From the NCBI RefSeq assembly GCF_000719335.1, contig NZ_JOGB01000056.1, forward strand, positions 1 through 44,645: a DNA stretch of 44,645 nucleotides. Direction: 5' to 3'. Position 1 is the first letter of the stretch, and every line of letters begins with the position of its first letter. Shown piece by piece: positions 25,194 through 39,085 of this stretch. The notes beneath the pieces are model-generated. The model searched no databases, was not told the origin of the DNA, and was given only the letters and a program-made list of their open reading frames with translations. Position numbers and translations under genes: made by a program. Source of the stretch: Streptomyces sp. NRRL S-87. GTDB taxonomy: Bacteria; Actinomycetota; Actinomycetes; Streptomycetales; Streptomycetaceae.

Positions 25194-25232
25194 TGACTCA
25201 CATATGAGTCACAATCCACGAATGAGTGACTC
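25194..25232. promoter_or_regulatory. TGACTCA/TGAGTCA operator between HATPase and XRE genes
   Basis: TGACTCA (25194-25200), spacer CATA, TGAGTCA (25205-25211) is a perfect 7-bp inverted repeat. A second palindrome GAGT-G-ACTC follows at 25224-25232. They lie in the 219-nt divergent gap. This A/T-richer segment stands out in the region and probably binds the XRE regulator. Confidence 0.6.
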
Positions 25233-25295
25233 GTGTGTCCACTCGCTCGACCGCCAGTCGATGGGCTGTCAGACTGTGCGCGCGAGAGAGGACCC

Positions 25296-26159
25296 ATGGC
25301 ACCGAAGAACGCTCCCACCGGCCGTCAGCGTCGCTTGGCCACAGAGTTGCGCCGTCTCCGTGAGCAGGCCGGCATCTCGATCCAGGACGCCGCCGCCATG
25401 CTCGGCGCGGACCGCACCATGATCTCCAACATGGAAGCGGGGCGGACGACCGTGAGCGCCGACCGCGTCCGGCAGCTCGCCACCCACTACAAGTGCCCCG
25501 ACGGCGAACTCGTGGAAGCGCTGGCCGAGATCGCGGCTACCCGACGGGTGCCGACCTGGTGGGCCGAGTACAGGGGCAAGCTGCCGGAGAGCCACCTCGA
25601 CGTCTCCGAGGTGGAACACCACGCCGTGCGCATCCGCACCGCGCAGACCATCCACTTGCCGGGTCTGTTGCAGACCGAGGACCATGCGCGGGCCATCTTC
25701 CGGCTCGCCGTGCCCCAACTGTCGCGGCTGGACGTCGAGCTGCGGGTCGCGCACCGCATGCAGCGACAGGACGTCCTCACGGGCGAGAACCCGACTCCCT
25801 ACCTCGGGATCATTCACGAGGCGGCGCTGAGGCTCGGGTTCGGGGGCTGGGACGTAGCCCGGGCACAGTTGAAGCGCCTGGTCGAAGCCTCGGAGCAACC
25901 ACACATCACCCTGCTCGTCATCCCTTTCAGTGCAGGTGAGTTCCACGGTGCGGGACAGTCCGTCCTCTATGCCGAAGGTCCGGTCCAGCAGCTCGACACC
26001 GTCCAGTTGGACACCGCTCTCGGCGGCCATTTCATCGATGCACCCATTCCCCTGGCGAACTATCGTTCCCTTCTGGACCTCATGGAGGCGTCCGCACTCC
26101 CGGCGGACGAGTCCCGGGATCTGATCCGGTCGATAGCCGAGGAGCTGGGGAGGCCCTGA
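25296..26159 (+). CDS. XRE-family helix-turn-helix regulator with DUF5753
   Basis: This 287-aa regulator starts at ATG 25296 behind GAGAGAGGA. The N-terminal helix-turn-helix covers about residues 15-65 (ELRRLREQAGISIQDAAAMLGADRTMISNMEAGRTTVSADRVRQLA). The remainder is DUF5753, with the hallmark VPTWWAEYRG, the region VRIRTAQTIHLPGLLQTEDHARAIFR, HEAALR and LLVIPFSAGEF. This architecture is a large actinobacterial paralogue family that includes WhiJ-like and Scr1-like proteins. Its stop shares one base with the start of the DUF397 gene (TGATG), so the two are coupled. It likely represses its own region until relieved by the DUF397 partner; that is family-based inference. Confidence 0.9.
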   Translation: MAPKNAPTGRQRRLATELRRLREQAGISIQDAAAMLGADRTMISNMEAGRTTVSADRVRQLATHYKCPDGELVEALAEIAATRRVPTWWAEYRGKLPESHLDVSEVEHHAVRIRTAQTIHLPGLLQTEDHARAIFRLAVPQLSRLDVELRVAHRMQRQDVLTGENPTPYLGIIHEAALRLGFGGWDVARAQLKRLVEASEQPHITLLVIPFSAGEFHGAGQSVLYAEGPVQQLDTVQLDTALGGHFIDAPIPLANYRSLLDLMEASALPADESRDLIRSIAEELGRP

Positions 26160-26335
26160 TGGAGCCCGTGTGGCGGCGTTCGTCGTTCTGCGGCGGCGGA
26201 GGCAACAATTGCGTCGAGGTCGCCCCCCTCGGCCCCCGAATAGGCGTCCGGGACAGCAAGCGCCCGGAGCCCGTCGTCAGCATCGCCCCCGCCGCCTTCA
26301 CCGCGTTCCTCGGCCACCTGCGCGCACGCCCCTGA
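26159..26335 (+). CDS. DUF397 small protein, partner of the XRE regulator
   Basis: This is a 58-aa protein that starts at ATG 26159, overlapping the XRE stop by one base. The translation shows the DUF397 hallmarks WRRSSFCGGGGNNCVEVA and GVRDSKRPE, then AFTAFLGHLR. DUF397 proteins accompany XRE/DUF5753 regulators throughout Streptomyces; some pairs affect development or antibiotic production and behave like toxin-antitoxin systems. Here the HATPase gene completes the frequently seen three-gene group. The family is clear; the biological role of this copy is not. Confidence 0.88.
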   Translation: MEPVWRRSSFCGGGGNNCVEVAPLGPRIGVRDSKRPEPVVSIAPAAFTAFLGHLRARP

Positions 26336-26370
26336 CCTGCGACCGTCCCGGTGATGCGAGCATTGCCGGT

Positions 26371-27056
26371 ATGGCTACTCACCTCATCACCGGTGCCGGT
26401 TCCGGGATCGGCGCGGCCGTCGCGCGCCGGCTGCACGAGCGCGGCGACGACCTCGTGCTGCTCGCCCGCGACGCCGCCCGCGGCAAGGAGCTCACCGCCC
26501 GCTACCCCGGCTCCCGCGCCCTCGTCGGCGACCTCGCCGACCCCGACCGGCTCTCCTGGGCCTTCTCGCACCAGGCCCTGCCCGACCGGCTCGACTCCCT
26601 GCTGCACGTCGCCGGGATCGTCGACCTCGGTCCGGTCGGCGAGCTGCGGCCCAAGACCTGGCACCAGCAGCTCAACGTGAACCTGATCGCCCCGGCGGAG
26701 ATCACCCGGCTGCTCCTGCCGGTCCTGCGCGCCTCCGAGGGCCAGGTGGTCTTCGTGAACTCCGGCGCCGGTCTCAACGCCCACGCGGACTGGAGCGCGT
26801 ACGCCGCCTCCAAGCACGGTCTGAAGGCCCTCGCCGACTCGCTGCGCGCCGAGGAGAAGCCGAACGGCATCCGCGTCACCACCGTCTACCCGGGCCGCAC
26901 CGCCACCCCCATGCAGGCCAAGGTCCGCTCCCAGGAGGGCAAGGAGTACGACCCGGCGGACTGGATCGACCCCGAGTCGGTGGCGACCACGATCCTGATG
27001 GCGCTCGACCTGCCGCGCGACGCCGAGGTCAACGACCTCTCCGTGCGGCCGGGCCG

Positions 27057-27060
<4 letters not shown>
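26371..27060 (+). CDS. Short-chain dehydrogenase/reductase (SDR)
   Basis: This is a classical short SDR (229 aa), starting at ATG 26371 with no obvious Shine-Dalgarno sequence, so the leader is probably very short. The cofactor loop is TGAGSGIG (residues 7-14). The catalytic residues are Ser in VFVNSGAG and the YAASK motif. LLHVAGIVDLGPVGEL and PGRTATPM complete the fold. With an Arg following the second strand (LLARDAA), NADP(H) is more likely than NAD(H). The substrate is unknown. Its stop overlaps the start of the MetE-like gene by 4 nt, so the two are translationally coupled. Confidence 0.88.
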
Positions 27061-30261
<3,201 letters not shown>

Positions 30262-30587
30262 GGAGAAGCACGGAGGGGCGGGGTAGAGAAGGAGGAGAAG
30301 AAGCGGACGACAAGGGGTAGCCTGCCCTCGGTGGCCTGTCGGATCATCAGATGGGTGACAGGGGGGTCCTGGTCCAATCTCACCCGTTCGGCGGATACCG
30401 TACTGATGAGGATGGCTGGGTCGCATTCGGGCAACCGCTGCCGACCGCTGCCCCTGGGAGCCTCCTGCGGCCTACTGTTGAGGGGTGCGCCTGTCGTGCA
30501 CGGCTGCCTGGTGCAATTCCAGCCGTGATGGCATGACATCGGGGCCATCGCGTGGCATCGGCATCGCCGGCTGTGAGAGGGACGGGC
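30262..30587. other. Gap between ligA and rmdB with paired inverted repeats
   Basis: No gene is seen in these 326 bases. The left part is purine-rich. Near the right end CACGGCTG (30499-30506) pairs with CAGCCGTG (30520-30527). An overlapping second repeat pairs 30524-30532 with 30544-30552 (one mismatch). The two stems share bases 30524-30527, so they are mutually exclusive. They would sit in the 5' leader or promoter of rmdB. No confident promoter hexamers were found. Confidence 0.45.
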
Positions 30588-32771
30588 ATGAAACCCACCG
30601 AAAGCGCCGACCCGTCACCAGAATTCGGCGGGGAGCTGCTACCGCCCGGACGGGTGGGCAGGCTGGGCGTCCTGGGTGCCAGGACGCACGCGATGCTGCC
30701 GCTCGACATCGGAGCGGGGCGGCGCCGCGTGCTGCCCGCCGCCATCGTCGCGGCGGGCGTCCTCGTCCTGTCCGCGGGCATCGTGCTCGGACTCGGCGAC
30801 GGCAACGCCCTCTTCCCCGGCGACACGGTCGGCTGGTGCTTCGCCCTCCTCACCGGGATCATCGTCGGCCACCTGGTCGCCCTCGGCCGGGACCGGTGGT
30901 GGGGCGGCACCGGCTCCGGCGCCGCCCTCACCCTCGGCGTCCTGCTGCTCTACGGGTGGGTGCCCGCCGGGCTGGTGAGTCTCGCGGTGGTCTCACTGGT
31001 CGGGGCCGCCCGCCGGCACCGCTGGAAGCAGGGCCTGCTGCACGGCTCGGTGGACGTCCTCGGCATCGGCGCCGGCGCCCTGGTGATGGCCGCCTTCGGC
31101 GAGTCCCCGACCGTCGAGTACCCGTGGCTGCCCGCCCAGTGGGGCGTCGACGCCATCCCCGAGGTGGCCCTCGTGGCCGTCGCGTACCTGGCGGTGACCA
31201 GGGTGCTGCTGTGGTTCGCCACCGCCCCGCGCGGCGGGGGGCTGCCCACCGTGGCCCGCACCGCGATGGTCCGTCAGGGCCTCGTCGCGATCGCTCTGTT
31301 GGGGATTGCCCCGCTCATCTGTGTGGTGGCGATCAGCCTGCCCGTGCTGCTGCCGCTGTTCGCCGTACCGCTCATCGCCCTCGACTCGACCCTCTGGATC
31401 GCCCGGGCCCGGGCCGAGGAGCAGCTGCGCGACCCGCTCACCGGACTGCCCAACCGGCAGTGGCTGCTGGAACGCGCCTGGACCGCGCTGGACGAGGCTG
31501 AACGTATCGGCACCCGGTCCGCCCTCGTCCTCATCGACCTGGACCGCTTCCGCGCGGTCAACGACACGCTGGGCCACCTCGCGGGCGACCGGCTGCTGCT
31601 CCAGATCGCCGAGCGCCTCCAGAAGGCCCTGCCCGGCCAGGCCGAGGCCGCCCGGCTGGGCGGCGACGAGTTCGCGGTCCTCCTCCCGCTCGCCGACTCC
31701 ACCACCAGCGCCCAGCGGGTGGCCCGCCACCTGGTCGCCGAGCTGTCCTCCCCGCTCGACCTGGACGGGCTCACCCTCGTCCTGGAGGCCAGCGCCGGCC
31801 TGGCGGTCTTCCCCGACCACGCCCTCGACGCCGAGGGCCTGCTGCGCCGCGCCGACGTCGCGATGTACCAGGCCAAGCGCGACCGCACCGGCGTGGAGGT
31901 CTACGAGTCCAAGCGGGACTCCAACACCCCCGACCGGCTCGGCCTCCTCGGCGACCTGCGCCGCGCGCTCGACGCCGGCGAGGTGGAGCTCCACTACCAG
32001 CCCAAGGTCCGCTTCGACGGCCAGGTCGCCGGCCTCGAGGCGCTGGTCCGCTGGGTGCACCCCGAGCGCGGCCGGGTCCCCCCGGACGAGTTCATCGCCA
32101 TCGCCGAGACCTCCGGCCTCATGCCCCACCTGACCGAGTACGTGCTGGAGACCGCCCTCGCCCAGGTCGCCCGGTGGCGCGCCCAGGGCCTGAAGGTCCC
32201 GGTCGCCGTGAACGTCTCCCCGCGCGACGTCCACACTCCCGGCTTCGCCGGGGCCGTCGCCGCCCGGCTGGCCCGCCACGGCGTCCCGGCCGGCGCCCTC
32301 CAGCTGGAGATAACCGAGCACGTGCTGCTGGAGGACCCCCAGCGGGCCGCGGACACCATGGCAGGCCTCACCGGCCACGGCGTGAAGATGTCGCTGGACG
32401 ACTTCGGCACCGGCTACTCCTCGCTGGTCCACCTGCGCCGGCTGCCGGTCAGCGAGCTGAAGATCGACCGGTCCTTCGTAGCCCGGCTCGCGGTGGACGC
32501 CCAGGACGCCGAGATCGTCCGCTGCACCGTCGACCTCGCCCACTCGCTCGGCCTCCTGGTGGTCGCCGAGGGCGTCGAGGACGACGAGACCTGGGAGCGG
32601 CTGCGCGACCTGGGCTGCGACGCGGTCCAGGGCTGGCTGGTGGCCGCCGCGATGCCGCCCGCCGAGGCCACCGCCTGGCTGCTGGCCCGCGGCGAGCGCG
32701 GCTGGCGCCGCCCGGCCGACATCACCGCGGAGCTCTCCGCCGCCTCGTCCTCGGAGACCCCCGCCCCGTGA
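30588..32771 (+). CDS. rmdB: RmdB-like membrane GGDEF-EAL c-di-GMP enzyme
   Basis: This is a cyclic di-GMP turnover protein (727 aa), starting at ATG 30588 behind GAGAGG. About six to eight membrane helices span residues 48-270. The GGDEF domain (about 275-440) has an intact RLGGDEF motif at 358-362, but no RxxD inhibitory site five residues before it. The EAL domain (about 455-700) keeps LEALVRW, NVSP, LEITEHVLLE, DDFGTGYSSL, KIDRSFV and AEGVED, so phosphodiesterase activity is likely. Layout and position next to ligA match RmdB of S. coelicolor (SCO5495), a phosphodiesterase affecting aerial development; this is from memory. QGWLVAAAMP replaces the usual QGYLFSRP. Confidence 0.88.
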   Translation: MKPTESADPSPEFGGELLPPGRVGRLGVLGARTHAMLPLDIGAGRRRVLPAAIVAAGVLVLSAGIVLGLGDGNALFPGDTVGWCFALLTGIIVGHLVALGRDRWWGGTGSGAALTLGVLLLYGWVPAGLVSLAVVSLVGAARRHRWKQGLLHGSVDVLGIGAGALVMAAFGESPTVEYPWLPAQWGVDAIPEVALVAVAYLAVTRVLLWFATAPRGGGLPTVARTAMVRQGLVAIALLGIAPLICVVAISLPVLLPLFAVPLIALDSTLWIARARAEEQLRDPLTGLPNRQWLLERAWTALDEAERIGTRSALVLIDLDRFRAVNDTLGHLAGDRLLLQIAERLQKALPGQAEAARLGGDEFAVLLPLADSTTSAQRVARHLVAELSSPLDLDGLTLVLEASAGLAVFPDHALDAEGLLRRADVAMYQAKRDRTGVEVYESKRDSNTPDRLGLLGDLRRALDAGEVELHYQPKVRFDGQVAGLEALVRWVHPERGRVPPDEFIAIAETSGLMPHLTEYVLETALAQVARWRAQGLKVPVAVNVSPRDVHTPGFAGAVAARLARHGVPAGALQLEITEHVLLEDPQRAADTMAGLTGHGVKMSLDDFGTGYSSLVHLRRLPVSELKIDRSFVARLAVDAQDAEIVRCTVDLAHSLGLLVVAEGVEDDETWERLRDLGCDAVQGWLVAAAMPPAEATAWLLARGERGWRRPADITAELSAASSSETPAP

Positions 32772-32915
32772 CCCCCCCCGTGACGCCCGCCCGTGACCCC
32801 CGCCCCTTGCCCCCGCCCCGTCACCCGCAGGCCGGTCCCGGCCCGTCGGATTCCGGACACACGGCTGTTGTAGGCTCCCCCCACTTCGCTTGAAGTTCGA
32901 ACTGGGGGGCCCTAC

Positions 32916-35201
32916 TTGAACAAGCGTTCTCTCCGTCGTGCCTGCGTGGTCGCGCTCGGCCCGGCACTCGTCCTCGGCGCCACCGCACCGTCCGCGCTCG
33001 CCGGTCCGACCTCCCCGGCCCCGGCCGCGGCGGCCGTGACCACCGACCCCGTCCAGCCCGGCGCCTGGGGCACCGCGACCCAGGCCGTGCCGGCCGGCGA
33101 GAACACGTCCTTCTCGATGGTCTCGGCCGCCGACGGCACCGTGGCCGCCCTGCGCGACCGCGCGACGAGCCCGTCGACCACCGCCGAGATCCGCACCCTC
33201 ACCGCCATGGTCAGGCCCGCCGGCAGCACCACCTGGGGCGCCTCCGCCGTCCTGACCACCAAGGCCGACTGGTGGCACAACCGCCTCACCGCCCAGGGCG
33301 ACGGCTCCTTCGTCGCCTCCTGGCTGGAGCGCGGCGAGGGCAGCGAGGCCGTCCTCAAGGCCGCCACCCTGGCACCGGGCGCCACCGCCTGGAGCGCCCC
33401 CACGACCGTCACCACGCTGGGCTGGTGGCCCGACGCCGTCCAGGTCTTCGGCAGCGCCACGGGCCGCCTCACGGCCGCCTGGGCCGAGAAGGCGACCGGG
33501 GGCATGCAGGTGCGCCTCACCGAGCGTGCCGCGCCCGGCGAGGCCTGGTCCCAGCCCGCCCTCGTCGACATCGTCAAGGGCACCGGCGAGGAGGGCACCG
33601 GCGGGGAGTGGTACCTGACGGGCCTGTCCGGCGCCGTGGACAAGAACGGCAACGCCGTCCTCGTCTGGAACATGGACGACGCCCAGCGCGACGTCGCCCC
33701 CGCCAAGGGCGGCTCGCCCGCCCCCGCCGGGGCCGCCTCGGCCATCGACTACCACTCGCGCATCATGGAGCGCCCCGCGGGCGCGGCCGCCTGGGGCGAG
33801 GCGAAGGACCTGGCGGTCGTCGCCGGCACCGGCCCCGCCGGGATGCGCGTCGACGCCCACCCGGCCGGCGGCTTCACCCTCGTGTGGGGCCACTTCAGCT
33901 ACACGCAGGACGACCGCGCAGTCCGCTTCGCCCGCCAGGGCGTCGCCGGCGGTGCCTGGAGCGCGCCCGAGCTCACCCCGTTCACGGGGAACGACGCGCC
34001 CCGCAGCGACCTGCCCCGCCCGCTCGTCGGCCCGAAGGGCGAGGTCACCCTCGTCACCGCCCCGTACGCCGCCCGGAAGGTGCTCTCCACCACCCGCGAC
34101 GCCGCCACCGGCGCCTGGTCCGCACCCGCCCAGCTCGACGACCGCTACCCGGAGTTCCAGGGCAAGGTCAGCGCCGGCATCGGCACGGACGGCACCGTGT
34201 ACGCGGGCTGGACCGTCCGGCTCGGCGAGGGCTCGTACGCCTACGTCACCTCCTTCCGCACCCCCACCGGCTGGTCCGCGCCCAAGGCGCTGGCGACCAC
34301 GCCCCGCACGGGCGTCGCGGACCCGGTCTTCGGCCTCCTCGCCGTCTCCGGCACCCGTCCGACCGTCCTGTGGAGCACGTACAACAAGCCGCTGTACGCC
34401 GTCTCGGGCGTCGCCCGCCCGGTGCCCCGCTACCGGGACCTCAGCGACGACGCCAAGGCCGACGTCCTCTCGCTGACCGGGACCACCCTCACCCGGTACC
34501 TCGGCGACGGCGCGGGCCACCTCGCCCGGGGCACCACCCACACCGCCTCGGTCACCACCGGCTGGGCGGCCGGCACCCGGTTCGCCGCCTTCGGCGACCT
34601 CAACGGCGACCGCGTCAACGACGTCCTCGCCGTCCTCCCCGCGGGCGAGGCCCGGATGTACCAGACCCCCGCGGGCCGGCTGCCCGCGCCGGCCTCCCCG
34701 TACAAGAAGGTCAGCGCCGACTGGCGCGGGTACGACGTCCTCACCAGCCCCGGCGACCTGACCGGTGACGGCCGCGCCGACCTGCTGGTCCGGGAGAAGG
34801 CCGCCGGCATCCTGTGGCTGTACCCGGGCAGCGGCACCTTCGGGTTCGCCTCCCGCGTCAAGATCGGTCCCGGCTGGAACGCGTACACCCGGGTGACCGG
34901 CGCCGGGGACCTCGACGGCGACGGGCGCGGCGACGTGCTGGCCCTGGACGCCTCCGGCGAGCTGTGGCGCTACAACGGCACCGGCAGGGGCACGCTGTCC
35001 GCACGCGCGCTGGTCTTCCGCGACTGGGGCAAGACCTACAAGCAGCTGCTCGGCGCCGGTGACCTCAACGGCGACGGCAGGGCCGACCTGCTGTCCGTCG
35101 ACTCCTCAGGGGTGGCCCGCTTCAACCCGGGCAACGGCCGCGGCGGCTTCGGCGACCGCGTCCGGATCTCCTCCGGCTGGACCGGCCGCACCGTGTCCTG
35201 A
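32916..35201 (+). CDS. Secreted protein with C-terminal FG-GAP/VCBS repeats
   Basis: This is an extracellular protein (761 aa). The start TTG 32916 is supported by a GGGGGG run just upstream and an immediate Sec signal peptide ([27 protein letters not shown]). Residues 40-500 form a beta-rich domain with repeated Trp-containing blades ([45 protein letters not shown]), suggesting a sialidase-like or WD-like propeller. The C-terminal 260 residues hold VCBS/FG-GAP calcium loops: [39 protein letters not shown] and [13 protein letters not shown]. There are no catalytic motifs. A 10-bp palindrome AGTTCGAACT (32894-32903) lies upstream. It ends at a strong terminator. Confidence 0.85.
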   Translation: MNKRSLRRACVVALGPALVLGATAPSALAGPTSPAPAAAAVTTDPVQPGAWGTATQAVPAGENTSFSMVSAADGTVAALRDRATSPSTTAEIRTLTAMVRPAGSTTWGASAVLTTKADWWHNRLTAQGDGSFVASWLERGEGSEAVLKAATLAPGATAWSAPTTVTTLGWWPDAVQVFGSATGRLTAAWAEKATGGMQVRLTERAAPGEAWSQPALVDIVKGTGEEGTGGEWYLTGLSGAVDKNGNAVLVWNMDDAQRDVAPAKGGSPAPAGAASAIDYHSRIMERPAGAAAWGEAKDLAVVAGTGPAGMRVDAHPAGGFTLVWGHFSYTQDDRAVRFARQGVAGGAWSAPELTPFTGNDAPRSDLPRPLVGPKGEVTLVTAPYAARKVLSTTRDAATGAWSAPAQLDDRYPEFQGKVSAGIGTDGTVYAGWTVRLGEGSYAYVTSFRTPTGWSAPKALATTPRTGVADPVFGLLAVSGTRPTVLWSTYNKPLYAVSGVARPVPRYRDLSDDAKADVLSLTGTTLTRYLGDGAGHLARGTTHTASVTTGWAAGTRFAAFGDLNGDRVNDVLAVLPAGEARMYQTPAGRLPAPASPYKKVSADWRGYDVLTSPGDLTGDGRADLLVREKAAGILWLYPGSGTFGFASRVKIGPGWNAYTRVTGAGDLDGDGRGDVLALDASGELWRYNGTGRGTLSARALVFRDWGKTYKQLLGAGDLNGDGRADLLSVDSSGVARFNPGNGRGGFGDRVRISSGWTGRTVS

Positions 35202-35216
35202 CCCCCGGCAGACCCC

Positions 35217-35246
35217 GCGCCCGGGCCCCTCCGAGGGCCCGGGCGC
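35217..35246 (+). terminator. Terminator after the FG-GAP/VCBS gene
   Basis: Bases 35217-35228 and 35235-35246 form a perfect 12-bp stem with a 6-nt loop, 16 nt past the stop codon. Confidence 0.8.
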
Positions 35247-35331
35247 ACCAAACCGTTTCGTGGCATGCGGCCGGTGCCCCATAGGATTGGGCCCGAAACC
35301 TACACACTCACCACCCTCAGAGGATCGCTGC

Positions 35332-35628
35332 ATGCCTGGCATCACGCGCGAGGAGGTCGCCCACCTCGCTCGGCTGGCGCGTCTGGAGCTGTCCGGCGAC
35401 GAGCTGGACCACTTCGCCGGTCAGCTGGACGACATCATCGGCGCGGTCGCCCGCGTCGCCGAGGTCGCCGACCAAGACGTACCGCCGACCTCCCACCCGC
35501 TGCCGCTGACGAACGTCATGCGCGCGGACGAGGTCCGTCCTTCGCTCACCCCCGAGCAGGCGCTTTCCGGCGCTCCCGCCCAGGAGCAGCAGCGTTTCAA
35601 GGTGCCGCAGATCCTGGGGGAGGACTAA
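35332..35628 (+). CDS. gatC: Asp-tRNA(Asn)/Glu-tRNA(Gln) amidotransferase subunit GatC
   Basis: GatC is the small scaffold subunit of the tRNA-dependent amidotransferase (98 aa). ATG 35332 follows [42 protein letters not shown] is the standard N-terminal helix pair, and the extended C-terminus ([27 protein letters not shown]) wraps around GatA in known complexes. A -10-like TAGGAT at 35282-35287 lies 45 nt upstream, without a good -35. gatA follows after 4 nt, so gatC, gatA, the small gene and gatB form one operon. Confidence 0.95.
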   Translation: MPGITREEVAHLARLARLELSGDELDHFAGQLDDIIGAVARVAEVADQDVPPTSHPLPLTNVMRADEVRPSLTPEQALSGAPAQEQQRFKVPQILGED

Positions 35629-35632
35629 GACC

Positions 35633-37125
<1,493 letters not shown>

Positions 37126-37129
<4 letters not shown>

Positions 37130-37368
37130 GCAACGCACTCGCCAAGGCCAAGGGCTTCAAGAAGTCCAAGTCCGGCACGTACCTGTCCATCGGCACCACC
37201 GCCTTCGGGGCCATCAGCGTGATCAAGCAGGCCAGGAAGGCCCGCAAGGAGCACGACGCGCTGGTGCTCGTCGACGCCGTGGTGTCCGCCGCCGCCATCG
37301 TCACCGGCCTCGCGATCCTGTACCGGGAGCTCAAGCGCCTGGGCGACGACGACGTCCTGCTGGGCTGA
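37126..37368 (+). CDS. Small membrane protein embedded in the gat operon
   Basis: This is an 80-aa protein starting at GTG 37126, overlapping the gatA stop by 4 nt and ending 16 nt before gatB. It has a basic N-terminus ([16 protein letters not shown]), one probable hydrophobic stretch ([15 protein letters not shown]), a charged loop ([11 protein letters not shown]) and a clear membrane helix ([25 protein letters not shown]). I do not recognise a family. Tight coupling suggests it is made with GatCAB; from memory S. coelicolor has a small gene in the same place. A role in anchoring the amidotransferase is only a guess. Confidence 0.8.
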
Positions 37369-37384
37369 GAGGGAAAGTTTCACC

Positions 37385-38893
37385 GTGACCGTCACCGAAC
37401 TCCTGTCGTACGAGGCCGCGCTGGGCGCGTACGACCCCGTCATGGGCCTCGAAGTCCATGTCGAGCTCGGCACCAGGACCAAGATGTTCTGCGGCTGCTC
37501 CACCGAGCTGGGCGCCGAGCCCAACTCGCAGACCTGCCCGACCTGTCTCGGCCTGCCCGGCTCGCTCCCGGTCGTCAACGCGATCGGCGTGGAGTCCGCC
37601 ATCAAGATCGGCCTCGCGCTCAACTGCGAGATCGCCGAGTGGTGCCGCTTCGCCCGGAAGAACTACTTCTATCCGGACATGCCGAAGAACTTCCAGACCT
37701 CCCAGTACGACGAGCCGATCGCCTTCAACGGCTACCTGGACGTCCAGCTGGAGGACGGCGAGGTCTTCCGCGTGGAGATCGAGCGCGCCCACATGGAGGA
37801 GGACACCGGCAAGTCGACCCACGTCGGCGGCGCCACCGGCCGCATCCACGGCGCGTCCCACTCCCTGCTGGACTACAACCGCGCCGGCATCCCGCTCATC
37901 GAGATCGTCACCAAGCCGATCGTCGGCGCCGGTGAGCGCGCCCCCGAGGTCGCCAAGGCGTACGTGGCCGAGCTGCGCGAGGTCATCAAGGCCCTCGGCG
38001 TCTCCGAGGCCCGCATGGACAAGGGCCAGATGCGCTGCGACGTGAACCTGTCGCTGATGCCGAAGGGCACCTCGACGTTCGGTACCCGTTCGGAGACCAA
38101 GAACGTCAACTCGCTCCGGTCGGTCGAGCGCGCGGCGCGCTTCGAGATCCAGCGCCACGCGGCCGTCCTGCAGTCCGGCGGCTCGATCGTGCAGGAGACC
38201 CGTCACTTCCACGAGGACGACGGCTCCACCACCTCCGGCCGCATCAAGGACAACGCCGAGGACTACCGGTACTTCCCGGAGCCCGACCTGGTCCCGGTCG
38301 CGCCCGCGCGCGAGTGGGTCGAGGAGCTGCGCGCCGCCCTTCCGGAGATGCCGCGCGTGCGCCGCAACCGGCTCCGCGAGGAGTGGGGCATCGGCGAGTT
38401 CGACATGCAGTCGATCCTCAACGCCGGCGCCGTCGACCTGATCGTCGCCACCGTCGAGGCCGGCGCCGACTCGGCGGCCGCCCGCAAGTGGTGGATGGGC
38501 GAGCTGGCCCGCCACGCCAACGAGGCGGGCAAGGGCCTGGACGAGCTGGGCATCACCCCGGCCGACGTGGCCCGGGTGTCCGCCCTGGTCGCGGACGGCT
38601 CGCTCAACGACAAGCTGGCCCGCCAGGTCCTGGAGGGCGTCCTCGCCGGCGAGGGCACCCCGGACGAGGTCGTCGACAAGCGCGGCCTGAAGGTCGTCTC
38701 GGACGAGGGCGCGCTGGGCGCGGCCGTGGACGAGGCCATCGCCGGGAACGCGGCCATCGCGGACAAGATCCGCGGCGGCAAGGTCGCGGCCGTCGGCGCC
38801 CTGGTCGGCGCGGTCATGAAGACCACCCGCGGCCAGGCCGACGCGGCGCGCGTCAAGGAGCTCATCCTGGAGAAGCTCGGCGTCGAGGGCTGA
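37385..38893 (+). CDS. gatB: Asp-tRNA(Asn)/Glu-tRNA(Gln) amidotransferase subunit GatB
   Basis: GatB is the tRNA-binding and kinase subunit that phosphorylates the mischarged residue and adds ammonia (502 aa, GTG 37385). The cradle domain holds [18 protein letters not shown] and [17 protein letters not shown], whose cysteines bind zinc in many GatB proteins. [19 protein letters not shown] and [14 protein letters not shown] are signature stretches. The C-terminal YqeY-like tail ([25 protein letters not shown]) contacts the tRNA elbow. It is the last gene of the gat operon, followed by a strong terminator. Confidence 0.97.
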   Translation: MTVTELLSYEAALGAYDPVMGLEVHVELGTRTKMFCGCSTELGAEPNSQTCPTCLGLPGSLPVVNAIGVESAIKIGLALNCEIAEWCRFARKNYFYPDMPKNFQTSQYDEPIAFNGYLDVQLEDGEVFRVEIERAHMEEDTGKSTHVGGATGRIHGASHSLLDYNRAGIPLIEIVTKPIVGAGERAPEVAKAYVAELREVIKALGVSEARMDKGQMRCDVNLSLMPKGTSTFGTRSETKNVNSLRSVERAARFEIQRHAAVLQSGGSIVQETRHFHEDDGSTTSGRIKDNAEDYRYFPEPDLVPVAPAREWVEELRAALPEMPRVRRNRLREEWGIGEFDMQSILNAGAVDLIVATVEAGADSAAARKWWMGELARHANEAGKGLDELGITPADVARVSALVADGSLNDKLARQVLEGVLAGEGTPDEVVDKRGLKVVSDEGALGAAVDEAIAGNAAIADKIRGGKVAAVGALVGAVMKTTRGQADAARVKELILEKLGVEG

Positions 38894-38934
38894 CGTCCGC
38901 TCTTCTCCGCGGTGCCGTACGGGCGCTGCCGTGC

Positions 38935-38977
38935 GGGCGCCCCGGTCCGGTCCTTCGAGGACCGGGCCGGGGCGCCC
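38935..38977 (+). terminator. Terminator of the gat operon
   Basis: Bases 38935-38954 and 38958-38977 pair over 20 positions (one G-U wobble) with a 3-nt loop, 41 nt after the gatB stop. A pyrimidine-rich segment follows. Confidence 0.82.
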
Positions 38978-38992
38978 GTCTTCGTGTCTGGC

Positions 38993-39082
38993 TGCTTTGT
39001 GTCTGGCCGCTTCGTTCCTTCCGGCTTTGTGTCTTCCGGCTTTGTGTCTTGCGGCTTTGTGTCTTGTGGCTCCGTGCCCTGC
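38993..39082. repeat. Six-copy 15-nt T-rich tandem repeat between gatB and the kinase gene
   Basis: The consensus unit GGCTTTGTGTCTTGC repeats at 38993, 39008, 39023, 39038, 39053 and 39068, the outer copies degenerate. It is markedly T-rich for this genome and lies between the gat terminator and the convergent kinase gene's stop. Because 15 is a multiple of 3 it reads open in several frames, but I see no gene. Confidence 0.85.
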
Positions 39083-39085
39083 GGC

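Noticed and set aside
30993..34541. Open frame of 1182 codons on the minus strand
   Set aside because: It is antisense to rmdB and the VCBS gene, both with clear domains. The composition (Gly/Ala/Val/Asp-rich repeats) is typical of shadow frames in this genome.
38993..39082. Possible small gene encoded by the 15-nt repeat
   Set aside because: It is open in several frames because the unit is a multiple of three, but there is no ribosome site, no clear start and no domain.
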